Counted from the stretch's first letter, positions 8,026-17,720 are shown. The stretch: 64,000 bases of DNA from Gordonibacter sp034932485 (GCA_034932485.1 JAYFOQ010000016.1:18959-82958); one strand, 5' to 3'. The notes: generated by a model not told the origin, from the letters alone. Numbers and translations are program-made.

Positions 8026-10206
8026 ATGGGCTGGTTTGACGAACAGATAAAGCAACGAATCAAAAGCGATGACGAGCGATTCGAGATGGCGTTTGCACGC
8101 ATGGCTGAAGTGGTAACGGGAGCGTCCGATTTTGATCGTGCATTAGACGGCGAGCGGGATCATTCCGCTATCGAACGTATCATGCGCTACTACAGGGTGA
8201 AAAAAACCGACCTGCCCTCTGACCTTGTCGGTTTAGAGGAGATGCTCGAGTATTGGTTTTGCCCTGCCGGTATTATGCGACGACGCGTTTGTCTGAGTGA
8301 GGGATGGTATCGAGAAGCGATCGGTCCTCTTCTGGTTATTGACGATTCCGGCAATCTTGTGGCCGTTATGCCGCGTTCCACTATGGGCTATACCTATTGG
8401 GATTCTGCGACCAAAAAAAAGAAGCGCGTTACCGAGGCTGTTGCGCGCGGACTCGGTGAGACCGCCATTTGCTTTTACCGACCGTTACCTCAAAGGAAGC
8501 TTTCCGTATCCGATTTAACAAAGTATATCTTTTCAACGTTGAGCGTGGGCGACGTTGCTCTTGTGGGTTTTGCAACGCTCATTACCACACTTGTTGGTCT
8601 TCTGGGCCCCTACATTAACAAGCTATTGTTTGGGGTAGTAATTCCTTCCGGAACAGTACAGCTGCTCGGTCCTATTGCAGTGCTGTTCGTTGGTGCGACT
8701 GTATCGACTCTGCTTATCCGTATGTTCACTTCGCTTATAAACAGTAGGTTGACCGTGAAAATGAGCATTGCCGTTGAGGCTGCGTCGATGATGCGCGTGT
8801 TGTCTCTTCCGGTAAGTTTTTTCAAAACGCATAGTTCGGGTGAACTGGTGTCACGCATGTCGGCAATCGGTGCATCATGTACGGCTTTGAGCAACGCGAT
8901 TTTTTCGACGGGCTTTACCTCGCTGTTTTCGCTTATCTACTTAGGGCAGATTTTTGTCTATGCACCGCCTTTGGTAATTCCCGCATTGGGGATTGTCTGT
9001 GTGACGGTGGGTTTTTCTTTTGCTTCGGTACTTGCTCAAATAAAGAATACCAAGATGCGTATGGAGGTAGGGTCTCGAGAAAGTGGAATGGTGTTTTCGA
9101 TGTTGTCGGGCGTGCAGAAGATAAAGCTGACGGGGAGTGAGAAACGAGTGTTTGCTAACTGGGCTTCCTTGTATGCAGAAGAGGCTACCTACACGTTTCG
9201 TCCGCCTTGGTTCTTACGGGTAAATACCGCCCTTATGACATCTATTGGCTTAGCAGGTACGCTTGTTTTATATGCGGTGGCAGGTTCATCGGGCATTTCG
9301 GTAGCTGATTACATGGCATTCAGCGCGTCTTACGGTATGGTTTTGGGTGCTTTTATGTCGTTGTCATCTATTTTCTCGACGATTGCTGCCATTCAGCCGT
9401 CGCTTGAATTAGCGAAGCCATTGTTGCAGGCAGTTCCCGAAGTTACTGAAAGCAAAAAAGCAGTTACGAGATTAAGGGGCGGCATAGAGCTCAATGGTGT
9501 TGACTTCCGTTATAACGAAGATACTCCGTTTATATTCGAAGATTTCTCCCTCAAGATTTATAGCGGGCAATACGTGGCTATCGTGGGGAAGACAGGGTGC
9601 GGAAAATCAACGCTCATCCGTCTGCTTCTGGGATTTGAGAAGACAACGCGGGGGGCTATCTACTACGACGGTGTCGACATCAATAGTCTTGATCTAAAGT
9701 CTCTGCGACGCAATATTGGTACCGTCATGCAGGATGGTCGGCTTTTTAATGGCGATGTGTTCTCGAACATCGTTATTTGTGCGCCCGAGGCAACGCTGGA
9801 AGACGCCTGGGAAGCAGCAGCAATTGCCGGCATAGCTGAAGATATTCGAAACATGCCTATGGGCATGCACACCGTTGTCTCGGAAGGTGGTGGTGGCATG
9901 TCGGGTGGACAGCGACAGCGTTTGATGATAGCGCGTGCGGTTGCTTCGCGTCCTCGTATTCTTATTTTTGACGAAGCTACAAGCGCGTTGGATAACGTTA
10001 CTCAGCGCCAGGTGTCGGAGGCGCTGGTTGATTTGAAGTGCACGCGCATTGTGGTAGCTCATCGTCTGTCAACTATCCGACATTGCGGTCGCATAATTGT
10101 TCTTGATGAAGGACACATCGCTGAAGACGGTACGTTCGAAGAATTGATGGAACGGCGTGGATTTTTTTATGAGTTGGCTAAACACCAGATTGCTGAGACA
10201 CGCTGA
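8026..10206 (+). CDS. NHLP-type ABC exporter without peptidase (pair 1, subunit B)
   Basis: 726 aa. The opening MGWFDEQIKQRI and the long N-terminal region (about 1-155) are typical of the second NHLM exporter subunit, which replaces the peptidase with a domain of unclear function. A membrane domain (about 170-440) and a full ATPase domain follow: Walker A GKTGCGKST, signature MSGGQRQR, Walker B ILIFDEATSALD. I start at ATG 8026, which matches the paralogue at 14507 and has GAGGGTGGGG upstream; a GTG 12 nt earlier is less likely. It presumably heterodimerises with the protein encoded at 5828. Confidence 0.9.
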   Translation: MGWFDEQIKQRIKSDDERFEMAFARMAEVVTGASDFDRALDGERDHSAIERIMRYYRVKKTDLPSDLVGLEEMLEYWFCPAGIMRRRVCLSEGWYREAIGPLLVIDDSGNLVAVMPRSTMGYTYWDSATKKKKRVTEAVARGLGETAICFYRPLPQRKLSVSDLTKYIFSTLSVGDVALVGFATLITTLVGLLGPYINKLLFGVVIPSGTVQLLGPIAVLFVGATVSTLLIRMFTSLINSRLTVKMSIAVEAASMMRVLSLPVSFFKTHSSGELVSRMSAIGASCTALSNAIFSTGFTSLFSLIYLGQIFVYAPPLVIPALGIVCVTVGFSFASVLAQIKNTKMRMEVGSRESGMVFSMLSGVQKIKLTGSEKRVFANWASLYAEEATYTFRPPWFLRVNTALMTSIGLAGTLVLYAVAGSSGISVADYMAFSASYGMVLGAFMSLSSIFSTIAAIQPSLELAKPLLQAVPEVTESKKAVTRLRGGIELNGVDFRYNEDTPFIFEDFSLKIYSGQYVAIVGKTGCGKSTLIRLLLGFEKTTRGAIYYDGVDINSLDLKSLRRNIGTVMQDGRLFNGDVFSNIVICAPEATLEDAWEAAAIAGIAEDIRNMPMGMHTVVSEGGGGMSGGQRQRLMIARAVASRPRILIFDEATSALDNVTQRQVSEALVDLKCTRIVVAHRLSTIRHCGRIIVLDEGHIAEDGTFEELMERRGFFYELAKHQIAETR

Positions 10207-10304
10207 CAACGTGATAAAGCAAGCCTAAAAGATGGGTGAGATAAGCGGTAGCGCCGGTAATCTGCGGTGTGCTGAGGCGAGGGATAGACGGAAAGGGCGC
10301 CGAT

Positions 10305-10787
10305 GTGAACGAGACGTTGTTTCGCAGAGAAAGCATAGATCGAGCAAAAAGCTCCGAACGAACCGATGCGTACCTTAAGGTGAGCAATCCGAGTCTCTGG
10401 TTGTTGGTTGCTGCTGTCGTTATCCTGCTCGCATCTTTCGCAGCTTGGGCGTTTGGTGGTCAGATTCCTATACGCTATCAGGCAGTTGGCGTGGTTGATA
10501 ACGAAAGTATTACGGTGTTTCTGCCGGCCGAAGGCGCGCCCGATATAACCACCTCAATGGAGGTGCTTCTTGCGGGACGGACCCACCGTATAGTTTATGT
10601 TTCGGACGACGTGGTGTCTGCAGAGGAGATTCAGAGCCGTTATGACGAGCGCGAATACTATCAGCTTAAACCTGCTTCACAAAACATCGTATTCATTGCC
10701 GACGCAAAGGGTATTGCGGATGGGGTGATATCTGTTTCGGTTGTTGTTGGTAAACGATGCCCCTTCGATTACCTCTTTGAACAGTAG
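10305..10787 (+). CDS. Mini membrane-fusion (HlyD-like) adaptor of peptide exporter 2
   Basis: 160 aa with one membrane helix near residues 36-56 (LLVAAVVILLASFAAWAF) and a small outer domain. It shares size, topology and the VFLPAEG/VMYVPAD-type segment with the adaptor at 5348, so it looks like an old duplicate. I prefer the GTG start at 10305, which has a GGAAAGGG ribosome site; an earlier in-frame GTG at 10269 lacks one. It lies before the phosphatase gene and the second exporter pair. Function is inferred from context. Confidence 0.6.
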   Translation: MNETLFRRESIDRAKSSERTDAYLKVSNPSLWLLVAAVVILLASFAAWAFGGQIPIRYQAVGVVDNESITVFLPAEGAPDITTSMEVLLAGRTHRIVYVSDDVVSAEEIQSRYDEREYYQLKPASQNIVFIADAKGIADGVISVSVVVGKRCPFDYLFEQ

Positions 10788-10811
10788 GTTTAGGAAGGAT
10801 TAGATCTATCC

Positions 10812-12320
10812 ATGAAGACCATGAAGCTTAGGGTAATTTTCGGTGTGACGATTGCAGCGCTGATGACGGTGATGGGGTTCGCGTCATTTTACGTTGCGCG
10901 CAGTGTTGTGTCTCATGTTATGACCGAAAACATGCGCGGCATGGTAAAAGGTGAGCTGGAGTATCTTGCGTTATTTGAGCAACAGGGCAGAGGCGACGGG
11001 CAAGAGGTAGACGGCCTACAAAACGTGCAGCTTTTACTAAAAAATTATACCGTTGGCAACGATGAGAATAGTTTTGTGGCTTTCGTTGAAAAGGGAAAGG
11101 TTGTTGCCGCTACCGATTCGCAAGCGCAGGGAATGTCGTTTCAAGATGCTTACGGGATAGATGTCGACATTGCTACGGTGGCCCAAAACGGACACAGCGT
11201 TCAGGCAACGGCCACCTCAGGTATTGACTACGCACTGTATGTGCGAAGTACCGACGGTATTGATATCGTTGTTGGTCTATCGATGGATTATGTGCTTAAT
11301 GCTGTTCCAGCGCTTCGTGCAGTGCTCATGGTGTCGTACGCGGTTATTTTCATCATTCTTTTCGTTGCTCTTGCCATCCTCCTGGATAGAAAAGTGGTAA
11401 GGGCAATTCATCTCACCAATGTATCGCTGGAAAAAATTACTGCGGGGAATCTTGAAGAAGAGGTGAGGGTTGATTCGAGTGTCGAGTTCTCGGTGCTCTC
11501 TGAAGGAATCAATCAGACGGTTAGCTCTCTTAAAGAAGCGGTAAGACGTGCGGAAGCTGCGGCATGGATGGAAAGGGAACTTTCCATTGCGAGCGATATC
11601 CAGCTTGCGGCCATGCCTCCAGACATGAGTTCCGTCTTACAGAGAAACAATAACTTCACGCTTTATGCAGACATTAAGGCCGCAAAAGAAGTTGGCGGTG
11701 ATTTTTACGATTATTTCCTCATCGGGGAACAATACCTCGGATTTGTAGTTGCCGACGTATCGGGCAAAGGAATTCCTGCGGCTATGTTCATGATGACCGC
11801 TAAAACGCATATCAAGCTGTATATGGAGCAGGGAGGCGATTTGTCTGAGGCTTTCGATTCCATCAATGAGAAGCTCTGCGAGCACAACGATGTTGAGATG
11901 TTCGTGACGGTGTTTGCGGGGATAGTGAATTTAAAAACAAGGGAATTGCATTATATCAATGCGGGTCATAATCCTACCGCACTTTTGCGTGACGGTGCGA
12001 TTGAATGGCTTCGCGCGCGGTCGGGTCCGTTGGTTGGCATGATTGAAAGCGCAAACTACCATGAACAGAAAATGTCTCTCACGCCGGGTGATCTTTTGTT
12101 CATGTACACCGACGGTGTGACGGAGGCTTCAAATATCAATCGGGAGAGATACGGCACTAGTCGCTTGGCGGGGGTGCTTAAACAAACCGAAGGACAATCG
12201 GTGCAAGAGGTTGCGGCAAGCGTGTACGACGAAGTGGTTGCATTCGAAAACGGGGCTCCTCGGGAGGACGATATAACCATGTTGTTGCTGCAATGGGGAA
12301 GGAGCGAGCATGAGAGATAG
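10812..12320 (+). CDS. Membrane-bound SpoIIE/PP2C-type serine phosphatase with sensor and HAMP domains
   Basis: 502 aa. A first membrane helix (about 7-28), an extracytoplasmic single-Cache-like sensor (about 30-165), a second helix (about 168-190), a HAMP linker (about 191-245), a short coiled coil, and a C-terminal PP2C/SpoIIE domain. Metal-binding motifs visible are GGDFYD, VADVSGKG, INAGHNPTALL, MYTDGVTEA and EDDITMLLL. Such enzymes dephosphorylate a STAS antagonist in partner-switching circuits; a STAS gene and an RsbW-like gene lie in the same operon (16757, 17069). Its stop overlaps the next start by 11 nt. An extracellular signal probably controls it. Confidence 0.92.
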   Translation: MKTMKLRVIFGVTIAALMTVMGFASFYVARSVVSHVMTENMRGMVKGELEYLALFEQQGRGDGQEVDGLQNVQLLLKNYTVGNDENSFVAFVEKGKVVAATDSQAQGMSFQDAYGIDVDIATVAQNGHSVQATATSGIDYALYVRSTDGIDIVVGLSMDYVLNAVPALRAVLMVSYAVIFIILFVALAILLDRKVVRAIHLTNVSLEKITAGNLEEEVRVDSSVEFSVLSEGINQTVSSLKEAVRRAEAAAWMERELSIASDIQLAAMPPDMSSVLQRNNNFTLYADIKAAKEVGGDFYDYFLIGEQYLGFVVADVSGKGIPAAMFMMTAKTHIKLYMEQGGDLSEAFDSINEKLCEHNDVEMFVTVFAGIVNLKTRELHYINAGHNPTALLRDGAIEWLRARSGPLVGMIESANYHEQKMSLTPGDLLFMYTDGVTEASNINRERYGTSRLAGVLKQTEGQSVQEVAASVYDEVVAFENGAPREDDITMLLLQWGRSEHER

Positions 12321-14496
12321 ACATTTGAACAGGGTAAGGCACCCGGTGTCTTCTGGCGTAGCTCGTGTGCCTATCGTCATGCAGCTGGATAGACTTGAAG
12401 CAGCTGCGGCAGCCTTGGATATGGTACTGGCATATTGCGGTAAGTGGTTGCCGCTTGAACAGGTTCGCAAGGATTGTGGCATTGGTCGAGATGGCGTGCG
12501 TCTGAGTAAGGTAATCCAGGCTGCCGAGAACTACGGCCTTTCTGCGGAAGAGCAAAAGCTTGATGCTCCTGCGTTGCGAGATTGCGCGACGTATCCTTGT
12601 CTTGTTTCTTGGGAGCAAGCAGAGTATGCCGTTATTTGTGGTTTTCGGGGCAAGAATGCAGTTGTAAATCATCCTGGTTCGGGAAGGTTATTGGTTGATC
12701 CCGATGAATTTGAGTGTAGCTACGGAGGGACGTGTGTAACCTTTGGTGTAACTGATGCGTTCGTGCCCGATGGTAAGCGTTCGTCTATGCTGAAGTTCGC
12801 TCAGTCGCGTTTGAAGCGTAACGGTTCGGTATTTGCCGTAATCGTATTACTCACACTTATTTTGACGGTTGTTTCCCTTGTTAATCCGGCTTTTGCGCGA
12901 GTGTTTGTCGATCGCATTCTGGGAGAACAGGGCGACTGGCTTGGTCCGTTTTTGGTGCTGTTCGGATTGTTTGGCGTATTGCAGTTAATAGTTAAGCTTG
13001 TGCGTAGTACTTATCTTATTAAGATGGAAGGCAAATTTGCTATAACGTCGAACTCGCGTTTTATGTGGCATGTGCTGCGACTCCCTGTCGACTTCTTTGC
13101 TACGCGGCAGACGGGAGATATTATCGAGCGCGCGAAAGCCAACCAAAATCTTTCAAATGTGGTTATGACAACGCTTGCGCCCATGGTGCTTGAGGCTATT
13201 ACGTTCCTGCTCTATCTTTTCGTGGTACTGCAGTACAGCGTGTTCTTAAGTGTGCTGGGGCTGGGAGCGCTTTGTCTGAATATGCTTATATCTCAGTTGG
13301 TTACCCGCAGAGACGTCAACATAGCCCGTGTTGTCGCGCGTGATAAAGCGAAGTATGCAAGTACGTCAGTTTCTGGTATTGAGATGATAGAAACTATCAA
13401 AGCTTCTGGAGCCGAAAGTGGGTTCTTTCAGCGCTGGGCTGGCTTTCAGTCGGCCATGAATACCGGTTATATTAAACGAACGCGTCTTGTTAATACGTGG
13501 GGCATGATTCCGGAGTTTGTATCATCGCTTGCAAATATTGCCATCCTTTTGTTGGGTGTTAGTTTGGTTATGCTTGGTCAGTGGAGTGTAGGTATGATTC
13601 TAGCCTTCCAGGGATATATGGCGGGCCTCGTTGCTCCCGCAAAGCGCATGATTGATGCTCGGGCGACTATTCAGGGGCTACGCTCCGATGTGGAGCGTAT
13701 CGAAGATGTTATGGGTTGTGATCCCGATGTTGAATTTGGAGACGATGCTGAGCTGCTGAGTACTTCTCTCGACAAGCTACAGGGACGCATTGAGATGCGC
13801 AACGTGACGTTCGGTTACTCGAAGCAAGCACCGCCCCTGATTGAGAATTTTTCTCTTGTGGTTAATCCTGGTGACAAGATTGCTTTCGTCGGGTTTTCCG
13901 GTTGCGGAAAATCTACCATTGCCAAGATGGTGAGTGGCCTATATTCCCCCTGGTCGGGTGAAATTCTCTATGACGGCAAGGCGCGCGAAGAAATACCGCG
14001 TGAGGTTTTTACTGCGAGTCTCGCGGTTGTTGATCAGGATGTCGTGCTGTTTGACGGAACCATCGCCAGCAATATTAAGATGTGGGATAAGTCTATCGAA
14101 GATTTTGCCATGATTTGTGCTGCGCGAGATGCGGGTATGCATGAAACGATCATGCAGCGCAAAGATGGTTATAACCATGTTCTGGTTAATGGCGGCGTGG
14201 ATTTATCTGGTGGTCAACGCCAGCGGATCGAGATAGCTCGCGTGCTTGCTCAAGATCCATCCATCGTGGTGATGGATGAGGCGACGAGTGCGCTCGATGC
14301 AAAAACGGAAGCCGAAGTGGTTGGGGCCATTGCGCGACGAGGGGTTACCTCTTTGGTGATAGCTCACCGTTTATCAACTATTCGTGATGCTGATGAGATC
14401 ATTGTCTTGGATAAGGGACGCGTGGTAGAGAGAGGTACGCACGAGGAATTGTTCGTACGAGGCGGCCTATACGCCAAGCTGGTCAGTACTGAGTAG
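12310..14496 (+). CDS. NHLP-type exporter with degenerate, probably inactive C39 domain (pair 2, subunit A)
   Basis: 728 aa and collinear with the 5828 protein: C39-like domain (about 18-145), membrane domain, and ATPase with Walker A GFSGCGKST, LSGGQRQR and VVMDEATSALD. Compared with its paralogue the catalytic Cys is Ala31 (LEAAAAAL instead of LECGAACL), the His is Glu105 and the Asp is His121. The fold-specific residues around them (GKWLPLEQVRKDCG) are kept, so this is a conserved but non-cutting domain, comparable to the C39-like domains of type I exporters that only hold substrate. Leader cleavage may therefore depend on the first exporter. Confidence 0.9.
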   Translation: MRDRHLNRVRHPVSSGVARVPIVMQLDRLEAAAAALDMVLAYCGKWLPLEQVRKDCGIGRDGVRLSKVIQAAENYGLSAEEQKLDAPALRDCATYPCLVSWEQAEYAVICGFRGKNAVVNHPGSGRLLVDPDEFECSYGGTCVTFGVTDAFVPDGKRSSMLKFAQSRLKRNGSVFAVIVLLTLILTVVSLVNPAFARVFVDRILGEQGDWLGPFLVLFGLFGVLQLIVKLVRSTYLIKMEGKFAITSNSRFMWHVLRLPVDFFATRQTGDIIERAKANQNLSNVVMTTLAPMVLEAITFLLYLFVVLQYSVFLSVLGLGALCLNMLISQLVTRRDVNIARVVARDKAKYASTSVSGIEMIETIKASGAESGFFQRWAGFQSAMNTGYIKRTRLVNTWGMIPEFVSSLANIAILLLGVSLVMLGQWSVGMILAFQGYMAGLVAPAKRMIDARATIQGLRSDVERIEDVMGCDPDVEFGDDAELLSTSLDKLQGRIEMRNVTFGYSKQAPPLIENFSLVVNPGDKIAFVGFSGCGKSTIAKMVSGLYSPWSGEILYDGKAREEIPREVFTASLAVVDQDVVLFDGTIASNIKMWDKSIEDFAMICAARDAGMHETIMQRKDGYNHVLVNGGVDLSGGQRQRIEIARVLAQDPSIVVMDEATSALDAKTEAEVVGAIARRGVTSLVIAHRLSTIRDADEIIVLDKGRVVERGTHEELFVRGGLYAKLVSTE

Positions 14497-14506
14497 AGGA
14501 GACGAG

Positions 14507-16669
14507 ATGGGCTGGTTTGACGAACAGATAAGACGGAGAGTCGAAGGCGATGGCGAGGAATTCGAAGCGGCGTTTGCTCGCATGGCGAATATTGTGATGA
14601 GCAACGACGATATGGCGATGGAGGGAGAGCTTGCTGCGTCGGATGATGCGGTAAAGCAAATACTGGCGTACTATCACATAAGAATGAGCGATGTTCCCGA
14701 TGAGGTTTCGGAGCCTCTCGACCGTCTTGAATGCCTTTTGCGTCCAGGTGGTGTGATGTGGCGCCAGGTGCGTTTGGAAAAGGGCTGGAGCAGAAACGCT
14801 GTTGGCCCTTTGCTTGTTGAAAACGCTGAGGGAGGGGTAAACGCTGCTATTCCACGATCGGTGAGTGGGTATTGGCTTGTCGATGGCCGGCGTCGACGGG
14901 TGACGAGTGCTGTAGAGCGCAAGCTTGGCGATCGCGCTCTGTGCTTCTATAGGCCCCTGCCCAATAGAAAGCTGCGGGTTCGCGATTTGCTGCGTTTCAT
15001 CTTCGAGAATTTATCGCGTGGAGATGCGCTGCGTATGTTGGTGGTGACCCTGTTTATCACCCTGGCGGGCATGATTGGACCCTACACCAATAAAATCCTC
15101 TTTGATGTTGTGGTGCCGTCATCAAGCATTCAGCTTATATTTCCTATCGCGGCACTCCTGATAGGCGTGAGCGTTTCTGGTTTGCTATTTGTTATATTCA
15201 AAGCCTTCGCGCTGTCTCGTATTTTTGATAAGTTGCGCGCTTCGGTGGTAGCAGCGACTTTGATGCGTATGCTTGATTTGCCTCTTTCGTTTTTCAGGCA
15301 TCACAGCGCAGGTGAGCTGTACGCCCGTATGGAACGGGTCGGAACCGCGTGTCTCTTGCTTATGAGTATGATGTTTACGACGGGATTAACGGCGCTGTTC
15401 TCGTTGATCTACGTTGTTCAGATATTCAGCTTTACGCCCGCTTTGGCTGTTCCTGCTCTCCTTGTCATAATAGCGAGTGCTGCGTATTCGGTGATATCGG
15501 TTTTCGCAATGGTACCTTGGCAGAAAAAGACACTGGAAGCCTCTGCGCGCAATGATGGTCTTACGTATGCTTTGGTTTCGGGTGTACAGAAGCTGAAGTT
15601 GACCGGTTCGGAGCGGCGTGCGTTTACTCTCTGGGCAAAATCGTATTCCGAAGCTGCTGCGCTAGAATATCGGCCTCCGTGGTTCGTCCGCGCCGACTCG
15701 TGCATCTACTCTGGATTAGTGTTAGTGGGGGCTATTGTTTTATATTTCTTCGCGGCACAAACCGGCGTGAGCGTGGCTGACTATATGGCCTTTACGGTAT
15801 CGTATGGCTTGGTGAGTGGGGCATTTGGATCTTTAGCCGCCATTCTTCGCAATATAGCTAAAATTCAACCATCTCTAAAGATGGCCGCACCTATTCTTTC
15901 TGCTGTACCGGAGATGTCTGAAAGTAAGCGTCCAATTGGACGCCTTATGGGTGGTATTGAGATGAACAACATCTCGTTTCGCTATGATGAAAATTCTCCT
16001 TACATCTTGAGAGATCTTACCCTGAAGATACACAGCGGCCAGTATGTGGCGGTAGTGGGGAAGACTGGCTGCGGAAAATCGACGTTTATCCGTATGTTGC
16101 TGGGATTCGAAACGCCCGAGCGGGGCGGTGTATTCTATGACAGTCAGGATATTTCTAACGTGGATATGAAGTCGCTTCGCCAGAAAATTGGTACGGTTAC
16201 GCAGAGCGGTAAGTTGTTTGAAGGCACCATCTTTTCCAACATTGCTGTTTGTGCGCCGAAGCTGACGATTGAAGAAGCCTGGGAAGCACTGGAGATGGCG
16301 GGCCTCGCCGAAGATGTACGGGTTATGCCTTTGGGCATGGATACTTTTGTTTCTTCTGGAGGTGGTGGCCTTTCTGGGGGCCAGCGACAACGCTTGATGA
16401 TTGCACGCGCTATCGCACCGAAGCCTCGCGTACTCATATTCGATGAAGCTACAAGCGCTCTCGATAATATTACGCAAAAGAAAGTGTCGGAGGCTCTCGA
16501 TGCGCTGAAGTGCACGCGTATTGTGGTTGCTCACCGCCTTTCAACCATTCGTCAATGCGACCGAATCGTGGCACTTGATGGAGGTCAGATTGTTGAAGAT
16601 GGAACGTTCGACGAGCTTATTGCAAAGGATGGCTTCTTTGCGGAGTTGGTACGCCGTCAAATGTCCTAA
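14507..16669 (+). CDS. NHLP-type ABC exporter without peptidase (pair 2, subunit B)
   Basis: 720 aa, collinear with the 8026 protein from MGWFDEQIRRRV onward. N-terminal family domain (about 1-160), six-helix membrane domain, ATPase domain with GKTGCGKST, LSGGQRQR, VLIFDEATSALD and AHRLST. GAGGAGACGAG precedes the ATG. Ten bases separate it from its partner at 12310. ATPase motifs are intact, so the second exporter should be a working pump although its partner's peptidase is dead. Confidence 0.9.
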   Translation: MGWFDEQIRRRVEGDGEEFEAAFARMANIVMSNDDMAMEGELAASDDAVKQILAYYHIRMSDVPDEVSEPLDRLECLLRPGGVMWRQVRLEKGWSRNAVGPLLVENAEGGVNAAIPRSVSGYWLVDGRRRRVTSAVERKLGDRALCFYRPLPNRKLRVRDLLRFIFENLSRGDALRMLVVTLFITLAGMIGPYTNKILFDVVVPSSSIQLIFPIAALLIGVSVSGLLFVIFKAFALSRIFDKLRASVVAATLMRMLDLPLSFFRHHSAGELYARMERVGTACLLLMSMMFTTGLTALFSLIYVVQIFSFTPALAVPALLVIIASAAYSVISVFAMVPWQKKTLEASARNDGLTYALVSGVQKLKLTGSERRAFTLWAKSYSEAAALEYRPPWFVRADSCIYSGLVLVGAIVLYFFAAQTGVSVADYMAFTVSYGLVSGAFGSLAAILRNIAKIQPSLKMAAPILSAVPEMSESKRPIGRLMGGIEMNNISFRYDENSPYILRDLTLKIHSGQYVAVVGKTGCGKSTFIRMLLGFETPERGGVFYDSQDISNVDMKSLRQKIGTVTQSGKLFEGTIFSNIAVCAPKLTIEEAWEALEMAGLAEDVRVMPLGMDTFVSSGGGGLSGGQRQRLMIARAIAPKPRVLIFDEATSALDNITQKKVSEALDALKCTRIVVAHRLSTIRQCDRIVALDGGQIVEDGTFDELIAKDGFFAELVRRQMS

Positions 16670-16756
16670 GGGGGATGACGGTTAGGTGTAGGGAAATTGA
16701 AAAATGCATCGATAGCGGAAATTCGTAAGATTGAGCGCGAAGAAAGGGAGTATGTC

Positions 16757-17056
16757 ATGGAGATTATTGCGAGAAGAGAGCAGGGCATGCTTGAACTGAA
16801 GGTTATTGGGCGCTTGGATACGATGACATCTAATAAGCTTGAAGCCGAGTTTAAAAAAATTGATAACAATATTGAATTGCTCGTACTTGATTTTACCGAT
16901 TTGGAGTACATCACGTCGGTGGGAATTCGTATTCTCCTTTCCGCTAACAAGATGATGGGAAAACAGGGAAAACTTGTTTTACGAGGCTTAAACAGTGAAG
17001 TTTCCGAAGTATTGGAGATTACGGGTGTGCTCGAATTATTTTGTGTGGAGCAGTGA
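16757..17056 (+). CDS. STAS-domain anti-anti-sigma factor
   Basis: 99 aa, a stand-alone STAS domain of the SpoIIAA/RsbV type. The motif LDFTDLEYITSVGIRILL contains Ser54 at the position that is phosphorylated by RsbW-type kinases and dephosphorylated by SpoIIE-type phosphatases. I chose ATG 16757 (AAGGGAG upstream); an in-frame ATG at 16697 would add 20 charged residues not found in the family. With the phosphatase at 10812 and the ATPase at 17069 it completes a partner-switching module inside an export operon. Confidence 0.9.
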   Translation: MEIIARREQGMLELKVIGRLDTMTSNKLEAEFKKIDNNIELLVLDFTDLEYITSVGIRILLSANKMMGKQGKLVLRGLNSEVSEVLEITGVLELFCVEQ

Positions 17057-17068
17057 TGGGGGTGAGTG

Positions 17069-17533
17069 ATGGATGGCGTAACAATTGAAGCTACCGCCGA
17101 GGGCCAAGCTCGTGCCATGCATTTTGTTGAAGAGAGGGCGATTCGTTGGCATTGCGCCCAGAAAACAATTCGCCACCTGCTCATAGTGTGTGATGAGGTT
17201 CTCTCGAACATAGTGAAATTTGCTTACCCAGAAACGACAGGGGAGGCGTTCGTTGAACTTGGGCTAGTTGTTGAGCGTAACGACGGATGGGCTGTTGCAG
17301 ATGGTGACAAAACTGAGCCATTGGGTTTTGAGGTGCTGCCGAGATTTCTCTTGCTGCGTTTTGTCGATGCGGGTATTCCCTTCAACCCTTTGAGAGCTGA
17401 GGAGCCAGATGTGTTTTTACCTCTTGACGAGCGCCCGGTAGGTAAATTGGGATTGAAGATAGTGCGTGATTTATCGCAATCGACTGAGTATGAATATTCC
17501 GAAGGCCGAAATATCTTAAGTGTGATTGTGTGA
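17069..17533 (+). CDS. RsbW-like anti-sigma/serine kinase (GHKL ATPase)
   Basis: 154 aa with a histidine-kinase-like ATPase fold. The N-box residues Glu43 and Asn47 (DEVLSNIVKFAYP), the G1 box FVDAGIPFNP and the G2-like KLGLKIVRDL are present, so ATP binding is likely. The family phosphorylates a STAS partner and sequesters a sigma factor or another target. It starts 13 bp after the STAS gene, with GGGGG ahead of the ATG. No sigma factor gene is in the window, so its final target is unknown; it could be distant or non-sigma. Confidence 0.88.
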   Translation: MDGVTIEATAEGQARAMHFVEERAIRWHCAQKTIRHLLIVCDEVLSNIVKFAYPETTGEAFVELGLVVERNDGWAVADGDKTEPLGFEVLPRFLLLRFVDAGIPFNPLRAEEPDVFLPLDERPVGKLGLKIVRDLSQSTEYEYSEGRNILSVIV

Positions 17534-17614
17534 GATTCCTAACAGTTCGCTTTTGTGCGGGTATTAAGAGAGATCAGTACCTTACCCATCGACACATCGT
17601 GTGTTCGTGAGGTG

Positions 17615-17710
17615 ATGTGTTTTCCACTTGGGAAACGAAAGATGAACGCTCTGGCTGGTGTTGTAGCCGAGGAGGCATTTTTGCAGTATCAAGAAAAGGT
17701 ACACAGGTAG
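17615..17710 (+). CDS. Possible 31-residue peptide between kinase and peptide genes
   Basis: A short open frame from ATG 17615 to TAG 17708-17710, with an internal ATG at 17642. The product is basic at the N-terminus and then helical and acidic (EEAFLQYQEK). No convincing ribosome site precedes 17615. I list it because it lies in an export operon where small peptides are expected; it may be non-coding. Confidence 0.2.
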   Translation: MCFPLGKRKMNALAGVVAEEAFLQYQEKVHR

Positions 17711-17720
17711 AGCGTAAGTT

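Noticed and set aside
15875..16534. 219-codon minus-strand frame opposite the exporter ATPase
   Set aside because: Antisense shadow of a conserved ATPase domain; no start signal.
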